Below, in pieces: positions 3,975 through 9,378 of a stretch of DNA of 9,378 nucleotides; within the stretch, counting starts at the first letter, position 1; every line of letters begins with the position of its first letter. Made by a program: the position numbers and the translations under genes. The DNA is taken from the NCBI GenBank assembly GCA_946480995.1, contig CAMLMF010000067.1, forward strand, positions 1 through 9,378, read 5' to 3'. Origin of the DNA: an uncultured Bdellovibrio sp. (lineage in GTDB: Bacteria; Bdellovibrionota; Bdellovibrionia; Bdellovibrionales; Bdellovibrionaceae). The notes under the pieces were generated by a model. It saw only the letters and a list, made by a program, of their open reading frames with translations. It had not been told where the DNA came from and ran no database searches.

Positions 3975-6424
3975 GATACTTCATTTTTTTCCTGACTCTT
4001 CTTTTTGTTTCAGCAGAAGCGGCTGCAGTTTCAGCATCGCCGGGATCTTTATTTACTTATGAAGGTGTTTTAACTGATACAGTCGGAACGCCGATTACGA
4101 CTTCGCAAAGTGTGAAGTTTCAAGTCTTAGCTGGTTCTTGCGTCGTGTACGAAGAAACGCAGAATATTGTTCCAGGCTCTGAAGGCGAGTTCAGCGTTGT
4201 TGTTGGGGCCGGTACCAGAACTGATTCCACAACAAATACGGCGGATCGCATTTTTGCTTCTGCGGGAACAGTGGAGTGCTCAGGTGCAGCAAGCATTTCT
4301 GTTTCCGGTTTTGGCAATCGCTCTTTGCGTGTGACGGTAGGGGCCACAACTTTAAGTCCCGATGTCACACTAGGAAATGTCCCTTCGGCCATTAATGCAC
4401 AAAAGTTGGCGGACAAAGGGCCTCAAGATTTTGTGAATGTAAACGCTTCGTCAGGTGTCACGCAAACAAACGTGGAAAGTATTTTTAATCGTTTTACGAA
4501 GCTGGATGCTCTTTTAAATAATTTAAACGCAAGTTCCGGAACTTTCACCGGCAATATCACTGGCAACGCCGCGACAGCCACGGTGGCGAATAGTTTAAGT
4601 GGGACATTGGCTATCGCAAACGGCGGAACAGGTGCAACCACGGCGGCGGCAGCGCGCACAACCTTAGGCTTAGCTGCCATTGCCAGTTCAGGTTCTGCAG
4701 CGGATCTTGCCTCGGGTATTGTGCCTTCAGCGCGCTTGGGGACGGGCACGGCGGATGGGACAACATATTTGCGCGGTGATGGAACTTGGGCTGTACCCAG
4801 CGGTGGTGGCAGTGGCGATATCACAGATGTCCTTGCTGGCACGGGCTTGAGTGGTGGCGGTACCACGGGCTCGGTGACTTTAAATTTATCTAATGTTGGA
4901 ACTGCCGGAAGTTATTATAAAGTGACAACGGATGCTCAGGGGCGCGTCGTTTCGGGAATCTCAGCCCTTGCGACAGGGGATATTCCTGTTTTAGATGCAA
5001 GTAAGATTGCTTCCGGTGTCTTTGCCGACAATTTAATTCCTAATATTTCTGTGGATAAAATTGCTAGCGGCAGTACGAAATATTTTAATTATAAACCCAA
5101 TGGTCTCACTTGCGCTGCTGGCGATGTGTTGAAATATGATCTCAGTCTTAACGCCGGTAACGGTGGCTGGAAGTGTGCGACCGATGATTCGGGCACTGGT
5201 TTAACTGCCATGAGCGGAGACATCGGGGGATGGAGTAATGCCGCCGTTGTTCAGCGAATCAATGGAGTGAACGTAGCACAGGCTTCTGCGCCTGATGATC
5301 AGAAATTTTTGAAATATATTAATGGTTCAGGATGGCAACCCCACTATGTCAAGCTTTCAGAACTGCGCAATAATACTGGAATTGGAACGGCATTTAACAC
5401 GGCTTCGTGTACGGCCGCGCAGACTTTGGTTTGGAGTTCTATAGCCGATCAGTTTTCTTGCCAAAATATACAGTTGGGTCTTGGGCAAATTACCGGTTCT
5501 TCGGACTTAGTTGTCAACGGTGGTAATGCAATCGCTGGTGGAATGCTCATAGGTCAAACCAGTGCCGACGGTCTTGCATTGATCACGAACAATCAAAGTC
5601 GCCTTTCAATTACATCTTCAGGAAGATTTGGATTCAATGTTGGGACACCTTTTTACGACTTGGACATTGGTGGGCCTAGTGGAGTTTCAAGAACAGTTTT
5701 CTTAAGTACATCAAGTGATACAGTCGATCAGGCGTCGCGTTTTTTAGGGTACAAGAAAACAGCATCCAACGGATATTCACCCGCGGGACATGAACTTGTC
5801 GCTTTCGGCTCTAACCGTTCAGGCTTAGCTGGAGAAACTGCTGGAATGGTTGTGATGTCCAGTGAAGCTCACACGGGTTCTGCCGCAGGATCAAAGCTTG
5901 ATTTTAGAGTGATTCCTTATGGTGTCCTTGGTTCCGTGTCAGCCATGAGTATTGAAAGCAATGGTTACGTGGGGGTATCTCTGGATACAAATTCTCCGAT
6001 ATCTCCCTTGGACGTGGGTGGAAGTATAAGTATTCGCAAAGCTTCAGACAAAACCATATTAGTGGGCAGTCTGGGGTATGCGTCTACGGGCAATGTGTTT
6101 CAGGTTCTTGCCAGTCCGAATTTGGATGGCTTAAAACTGGCTGCTGCGAAAACGGGAGCACCGATTATATTTTCTACGAATGGTACCGATGAAAAAATGC
6201 GTATTCTGTCAGATGGAAAAGTTGGAATCGGCACGACGACTCCGCAAGTGACATTGGATGTTGCTGGGCAAATGCGCCTGGCAAAGCTCAGCTCAGCCCC
6301 GGCATGTAATACGTCTACTGATGGAGCCATTGCCCTGACCAGTCAGTATATAACGTGCGTCTGTAAAGGCACTCCTGGCACTTGGGTAAAAACTAATGAT
6401 GGTATTTCCACATGTACGTGGTAA
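3971..6424 (+). CDS. Exported mosaic tail-fibre-like adhesin
   Basis: This 817-residue protein has a signal peptide (1-19, cleavage after EAAA). Domains in order: an N-terminal beta domain (about 25-150) beginning LFTYEGVLTD and ending NVPSAINAQKL, with Cys57 and Cys103; a short helical, possibly coiled-coil stretch (165-185); and a phage tail-fibre-like region (about 205-345) with IANGGTGATTAAAARTTLG and TTYLRGDGTWAVP, the hallmark of trimeric fibre shafts. Then come three small hairpin modules (381-502), a beta region with three LD[IV]xG units (545-766), and a Cys-containing tip (775-817; Cys779, 796, 798, 815). No S74-type self-cleaving chaperone motif is seen. Such chimeric fibres are known in Bdellovibrio as host-recognition adhesins; that role here is inferred. 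The start overlaps the upstream lipoprotein stop (ATGA), and AAGGGA lies 11 bases before it. Base composition does not differ obviously from the neighbours. Confidence 0.9.
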   Translation: MRYFIFFLTLLFVSAEAAAVSASPGSLFTYEGVLTDTVGTPITTSQSVKFQVLAGSCVVYEETQNIVPGSEGEFSVVVGAGTRTDSTTNTADRIFASAGTVECSGAASISVSGFGNRSLRVTVGATTLSPDVTLGNVPSAINAQKLADKGPQDFVNVNASSGVTQTNVESIFNRFTKLDALLNNLNASSGTFTGNITGNAATATVANSLSGTLAIANGGTGATTAAAARTTLGLAAIASSGSAADLASGIVPSARLGTGTADGTTYLRGDGTWAVPSGGGSGDITDVLAGTGLSGGGTTGSVTLNLSNVGTAGSYYKVTTDAQGRVVSGISALATGDIPVLDASKIASGVFADNLIPNISVDKIASGSTKYFNYKPNGLTCAAGDVLKYDLSLNAGNGGWKCATDDSGTGLTAMSGDIGGWSNAAVVQRINGVNVAQASAPDDQKFLKYINGSGWQPHYVKLSELRNNTGIGTAFNTASCTAAQTLVWSSIADQFSCQNIQLGLGQITGSSDLVVNGGNAIAGGMLIGQTSADGLALITNNQSRLSITSSGRFGFNVGTPFYDLDIGGPSGVSRTVFLSTSSDTVDQASRFLGYKKTASNGYSPAGHELVAFGSNRSGLAGETAGMVVMSSEAHTGSAAGSKLDFRVIPYGVLGSVSAMSIESNGYVGVSLDTNSPISPLDVGGSISIRKASDKTILVGSLGYASTGNVFQVLASPNLDGLKLAAAKTGAPIIFSTNGTDEKMRILSDGKVGIGTTTPQVTLDVAGQMRLAKLSSAPACNTSTDGAIALTSQYITCVCKGTPGTWVKTNDGISTCTW
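4601..5005 (+). other. Phage tail-fibre-like shaft region within the adhesin
   Basis: It encodes residues 211-345. The GGTGATTAAAAR and LRGDGTWAVP motifs are shared with many phage tail fibre proteins, where they occur as repeated shaft modules of trimeric beta fibres. A GTGLSGGGTTGSVTLNL segment and a DAQGRVVSG segment follow, also common in such fibres. The surrounding gene is a single-gene cassette with no phage morphogenesis genes nearby, so this is a co-opted module and not a prophage. Confidence 0.7.
5111..5476 (+). repeat. Three small hairpin modules in the fibre, two with Cys pairs
   Basis: Protein-level repeats cover residues 381-405, 440-465 and 480-502. Each has a GQ-like or DDQ-like turn, a hydrophobic strand (VLKYD, FLKYI, TLVWS), a short loop and a second strand closing on an aromatic residue (GWKC, GWQP, QFSC). 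Copies 1 and 3 begin and end with Cys (381/402 and 480/497), while copy 2 lacks both. The spacing suggests a disulfide inside each Cys-bearing module. Confidence 0.5.
5603..6268 (+). repeat. Three LD[IV]xG modules in the fibre
   Basis: The units are residues 545-568 (5603-5674), 659-684 (5945-6022) and 743-766 (6197-6268). The shared pattern is hydrophobic-[SR]-I-x-S-x-G, then [FV]-G-[FVI], then a TP or SP turn, then LD[IV][GA]G. About 90 and 60 residues of less related sequence separate them. The pattern VGIG..TP...LDV.G is common near the ends of fibre proteins. Confidence 0.6.
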
Positions 6425-6477
6425 CCGTTTTAAGTTAAGACTCTTTCATTTCAAAATAAGACTTCCCTCGGCAAAAA

Positions 6478-6506
6478 TTCCTTCATTCTTACTTTTTTGT
6501 TAAACT
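6478..6506 (+). promoter_or_regulatory. Candidate promoter of the PA14 gene
   Basis: An extended -10 (TG, one base, TAAACT at 6501-6506) follows a weak -35 (TTCCTT, 6478-6483) at 17 bases in an AT-rich intergenic stretch. Initiation near 6513 leaves a 25-base leader with the AAGGA site. No terminator hairpin was found between the fibre gene and this gene, so read-through from the fibre is also possible. Confidence 0.25.
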
Positions 6507-6537
6507 ATTAACTATAGGTAATATTGGAAGGACGTTT

Positions 6538-7722
6538 ATGAGAAACCCGATGCTCGTTTTCTCTCTCATTTTGTGCGTTTCGTTAGTAACAAATGCCAAG
6601 GTATCAGATCAGGACAATCGATATCAAAGGGGCCTTTTAAAAAAGATCTCCTGCAAATTTTCAGGAATAACGCGCACGCCGACGGGTCCGTCGCTGGGAG
6701 TGGTAGAGTTCGCAGATCCTGATCAGACGGTGTGTGATCCGTTATCTGACAATGCCAGTTCGTCGCCTGAAAAGGGATTGTTAGCGAAGTTGATTCTGCA
6801 AAGCCCGGCTATGCCCGCGAAAATTTCCAGTGTGATGGATTTTTATAACTATGGCGAAAAACTTTCTCAGAATATTTACTTTGCTGACGTCAATGTGCCA
6901 ACGCGGGCCTTTACCAAGGGCTTTGCCAATCAAAGTGGGGACGTCTTGGTGGACAAGAATGGCGAAAAGCTGATTGAAAATTTCGCCTTAGAATATTCTT
7001 CGCTTTTAAAGCTAAAAGAAGGTGATAAAGAAGGCCATTACGAAATTGCCTCTTTGTCAGATGATGGCGCGCGGATTTTTATTAAAGAAAACGATCAGTG
7101 GAATGAGCTGATTAACAATGATGGCACGCATGCAACAAGAATGGGCTGTCCTTATCGCACGGTGAACATGACCAGGGATTCCGAAATCCCGGTGAAGATT
7201 TTGTATTACCAGGGGCCGCGCTATCACATTTCAAATGTGTTGTTGTGGAAGCATCATAAAAAAGCGCAAGTGTGGAAGAAGCCTTCCAATCATTCCTTCT
7301 GTGGTGTCAGCAGTAACAATTTCTTTTTTAGCTCTAAGCACGATAAGAAAACCCTCGCCATGCGCCACCTCGAAGCGCAAGGTTGGAGTGTCGTAGCTGC
7401 GGATAACTATCGTATGCCTGCACAGCAACCCAACCCGTGCGTGGAAGAGGACTTAAAGCTGTCAGACTTTATTGTTTCGTCGGCCCAAGCACCCAATGCT
7501 ACGCTGACATGGAAGACCAATGTCCCAGCGAACAGCCGACTTAGAATTATCAATGTGTATACTGGAGAAGAAATTTTGACGGCGGTGGACAGTGCGCTGG
7601 TCACAGACCACGTTGCCAACGTCAGTGGTCTGGTGCGAGGAATTTATTATCAAGTGGAAGCGATTTCCGTCGACGCCAAAGGTCGCGAAGTGAAAAGCGC
7701 ATTAATTAATCTGCTGCCTTAG
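6538..7722 (+). CDS. Secreted PA14-like and FN3-like domain protein
   Basis: This is a predicted 394-residue exported protein. AAGGA lies five bases before the ATG, and a signal peptide ends at about residue 20 (VTNA). A Cys-containing segment (21-100, Cys39 and Cys66) is followed by a PA14-like beta domain (about 113-238). Its signs are IYFADVNVPTRAF, the GHYEIASLSDDGARIFI core with SDDG at 174-177, an INNDGTH turn (192-198), IPVKILYYQG (217-226) and a final SNVLLWK. PA14 domains bind glycans or act in glycoside hydrolases and adhesins. A Cys-bearing linker (about 240-305, Cys255 and Cys301) leads to an FN3-like sandwich (about 307-390: ATLTWKTNVP, SRLRIINV, VSGLVRGIYYQVEAI). No catalytic domain is seen, so a sugar-binding surface or secreted protein is inferred. 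It follows the fibre gene by 113 bases and overlaps the convergent acyl-CoA synthetase gene by four bases at the stops. Confidence 0.88.
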   Translation: MRNPMLVFSLILCVSLVTNAKVSDQDNRYQRGLLKKISCKFSGITRTPTGPSLGVVEFADPDQTVCDPLSDNASSSPEKGLLAKLILQSPAMPAKISSVMDFYNYGEKLSQNIYFADVNVPTRAFTKGFANQSGDVLVDKNGEKLIENFALEYSSLLKLKEGDKEGHYEIASLSDDGARIFIKENDQWNELINNDGTHATRMGCPYRTVNMTRDSEIPVKILYYQGPRYHISNVLLWKHHKKAQVWKKPSNHSFCGVSSNNFFFSSKHDKKTLAMRHLEAQGWSVVAADNYRMPAQQPNPCVEEDLKLSDFIVSSAQAPNATLTWKTNVPANSRLRIINVYTGEEILTAVDSALVTDHVANVSGLVRGIYYQVEAISVDAKGREVKSALINLLP

Positions 7723-9378
7723 TAAAGGCTGTCGATTTGTGTTTTGAATCTTTGATCGACCACTTTTCTTTTCACTTTTAAAGAGGGCGTCAATTCGCCG
7801 CCCTCAATGGTGAACTCATTGGGCAGAATCAAATATTTTTTTATGCTTTCATAGCTTGCCAGCTGTGAGTTGGCTTCTGCCACGGCTTTGCGTACGATAT
7901 CTTGAACTAGCGGTGTGCTAATCAACGATGCCCAGTCACTAAAGCGTACATTTTTTTCTTTGGCCAAGTTTTCAACGGTCACACGATCTAAGGTCACTAA
8001 GGCGACGATGTATTTCTTTTGATCACCATGGATGTGTGCGTGGGCGATATAAGGGCACAGTTTTAAAAGGCCCTCAAGGCGTTGTGGCGCCACGTATTTG
8101 CCCCCGGCTGTTTTGATAAGGTCCTTCTTGCGATCGGTGATTTTAAGGTCACCACCGCTTAAGATTTCACCAATATCCCCTGTGTGAAACCATCCGTCCG
8201 TAAAGACTTCTTGGGTTTCTTGTGGATTATTATAGTACTCTTTCATGACCTTATTGCTTTTTACCAGAATCTCGCCGTCATCGGCGATCTTCAGCTTCAC
8301 TTCGCCGATCGGACGTCCGACGCTGCCAAAGCGATAATTAAACGGAGTGTTCACCGTGATAGCCGCTGTTGTTTCGGTCAGGCCATAGCCCTCAAGAATT
8401 AGAACTCCGGCCGAATGAAAAAATGTTGAAATGTCCTTAGGGATCGGAGCGCCACCGCTGATTGCAAAGCGCAAACGGCCGCCAAAGGCGTCAGTGATTT
8501 TGCTTAAGACTAATTTTTTAGCCAACTCATGTTGTAACAAAATTTCCAAAGGAATGGTTTGGCCACTCATTTTGAATTCGCCAACTTTTTCACCTACGGA
8601 CAGAGCCCATTTAAAAAGTTTTAGTTTTAGTGGTTGAGTTTGGATTTGCGCCCAAATCGCCGCATAAATTTTTTCAAAGATGCGAGGAACTGAAACTAAA
8701 AAGGTCGGCTGCACTTCCACCAAGTTGCTGCGGATTTTTTCTAAACTTTCTGCATAAGCCATGGTGTGGCCAATATACAAATGCCCCCAGTGTTCAATGC
8801 GTCCGAGAATATGCGCATAGGGCAGAAAGCTTAAAGACGTGTCTTTTTCCGTCGCTCCACACAGCGGAAAGGATTCTGAAACCTCACTGTAGGCTTGCAA
8901 GTGGGTGAGGACGACGCCCTTTGGGCGTCCCGTTGTGCCGGACGTGTAAAGAATTGTGGCTGTGTCTTCTGGTTGAAGAGTTGCACAAATCTTTTCAAAT
9001 TGCTCGGGATGTTTGACGAGATAGTCTTGCCCCGCTTTGTAAAGCTGTGACCAAGTGACGACTTCAGCGCTGGGACTGGTATTTTCAAAGACCAGCACCT
9101 TTTCAATTTTCGGGCACTGGTCTTGTACTGATTCAAATATTTTTAAAGGTCCACGAGTTTCGCAAATTAAAAATCTTGCGGCACAGTTGTTCAGAATATA
9201 CTCGACATCTTCGGCCGTATTATTTTGATAAATAGGGACAGTGATGGCTTTAATCCCGAAGATCGCAAGGTCTGTGACGGACCATTCATAGCGAGTGTTG
9301 GCCATAATCGCCACGCGGTCGCCTTCGTTAATTCCTAATGACAAAAGGGCAGAGCCAATTGTTTCAACGTCTTTATAG
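7719..9378 (-). CDS. AMP-forming long-chain acyl-CoA synthetase, 5' end cut off
   Basis: The reading frame stays open through the right edge (in-frame residues YKDVETIGSAL precede the TTG at 9344), so the true start lies outside and that TTG is not the start. At least 552 residues are visible against about 600 for the family. It activates a fatty acid with ATP to an acyl-adenylate and then to acyl-CoA. Counting from the TTG codon, motifs are the ATP-binding loop YTSGTTGRPKG (133-143; 8916-8948), FLPYAHILGR (173-182), the ISGGAPIP segment (295-302), EGYGLTETT (318-326; 8367-8393), GWFHTGD (384-390), DRKKDLIKTAGGKYVAP (404-420) and the C-terminal lysine motif TPSLKVKRK (519-527), Lys523 being the likely catalytic residue. 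This matches the FadD15-like bacterial branch. It probably serves fatty-acid uptake or degradation and has no visible link to the adhesion genes. Confidence 0.95.
   Translation of the reverse strand, partial: YKDVETIGSALLSLGINEGDRVAIMANTRYEWSVTDLAIFGIKAITVPIYQNNTAEDVEYILNNCAARFLICETRGPLKIFESVQDQCPKIEKVLVFENTSPSAEVVTWSQLYKAGQDYLVKHPEQFEKICATLQPEDTATILYTSGTTGRPKGVVLTHLQAYSEVSESFPLCGATEKDTSLSFLPYAHILGRIEHWGHLYIGHTMAYAESLEKIRSNLVEVQPTFLVSVPRIFEKIYAAIWAQIQTQPLKLKLFKWALSVGEKVGEFKMSGQTIPLEILLQHELAKKLVLSKITDAFGGRLRFAISGGAPIPKDISTFFHSAGVLILEGYGLTETTAAITVNTPFNYRFGSVGRPIGEVKLKIADDGEILVKSNKVMKEYYNNPQETQEVFTDGWFHTGDIGEILSGGDLKITDRKKDLIKTAGGKYVAPQRLEGLLKLCPYIAHAHIHGDQKKYIVALVTLDRVTVENLAKEKNVRFSDWASLISTPLVQDIVRKAVAEANSQLASYESIKKYLILPNEFTIEGGELTPSLKVKRKVVDQRFKTQIDSLY
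7731..7770 (+). terminator. Weak terminator-like hairpin after the PA14 gene
   Basis: GTCGAT (7731-7736) pairs with ATCGAC (7755-7760) over an 18-nt loop and is followed by CACTTTTCTT. It lies inside the 3' end of the convergent acyl-CoA synthetase gene, the only place a terminator for the plus-strand gene could be. The loop is long and the T-run broken. Confidence 0.25.

Noticed and set aside
4120..4866. Antisense open frames of 98 and 147 residues opposite the fibre gene
   Set aside because: They are Ala/Pro/Val-rich mirror frames of a repetitive Thr/Gly/Ala coding region, without ribosome binding sites or domain signs.
3971..6424. Prophage or phage tail module
   Set aside because: The fibre has a Sec signal peptide and a lipoprotein partner, and no phage structural, lysis or integrase gene is nearby; the phage-like motifs are best explained by co-option.
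6425..6537. Terminator between the fibre and PA14 genes
   Set aside because: Only a direct repeat of TAAGACT was found; no inverted repeat followed by T-residues is visible.
8184..8908. Plus-strand open frames opposite the acyl-CoA synthetase
   Set aside because: They lie entirely within a gene with strong family motifs and have no ribosome binding site or recognisable content.
9342..9344. TTG as start of the acyl-CoA synthetase
   Set aside because: The frame stays open through the window edge with plausible family sequence upstream (IGSALLSLG), so this TTG is an internal Leu codon and the gene is partial.

Overview
The window looks like chromosomal DNA of a predatory or related Gram-negative bacterium of the Bdellovibrio type (Bdellovibrionota). 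This is inferred from gene style, not from a database match. The evidence is a large, exported, phage-tail-fibre-like mosaic protein paired with a small lipoprotein, Cys/Tyr-rich lipoproteins, many secreted or outer-membrane products, moderate GC content and AAGGAG-type ribosome binding sites. No tRNA, rRNA, CRISPR array, transposase or phage structural operon was seen, and no gene-free stretch exceeds about 200 bases.

Layout. Positions 1-150 hold only palindromes and hairpins, one of them a likely terminator for the minus-strand Tyr/Cys-rich lipoprotein (151-696). A 202-bp divergent promoter region with a terminator-like leader hairpin separates that gene from a plus-strand pair: a small periplasmic AMIN-like protein (899-1414) and an outer-membrane beta-barrel (1421-2167). 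A 57-residue single-span membrane protein (2173-2346, minus) converges on the barrel gene. An AraC-family regulator (2485-3348) follows, reading into a lipoprotein (3408-3974) whose stop overlaps the start of an 817-residue tail-fibre-like adhesin (3971-6424). A secreted PA14 plus FN3-like protein (6538-7722) comes next on the same strand. Its stop codon overlaps the stop of a convergent AMP-forming long-chain acyl-CoA synthetase (7719 to beyond 9378, minus), which is cut by the window edge.

How the genes may work together. The most interesting block is 2485-7722: a regulator, a lipoprotein translationally coupled to a mosaic fibre, and a glycan-binding-type PA14 protein. The simplest reading is a surface-adhesion cassette, in which the lipoprotein could anchor or help export or assemble the trimeric fibre at the outer membrane. 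The AraC-type protein could control it, but this is inference from position only. Chimeric fibre proteins used in prey recognition are known in Bdellovibrio; the lipoprotein partner and the regulator link are the parts that deserve testing. The acyl-CoA synthetase is ordinary lipid metabolism, and the genes of 151-2346 are envelope proteins with no clear pathway.
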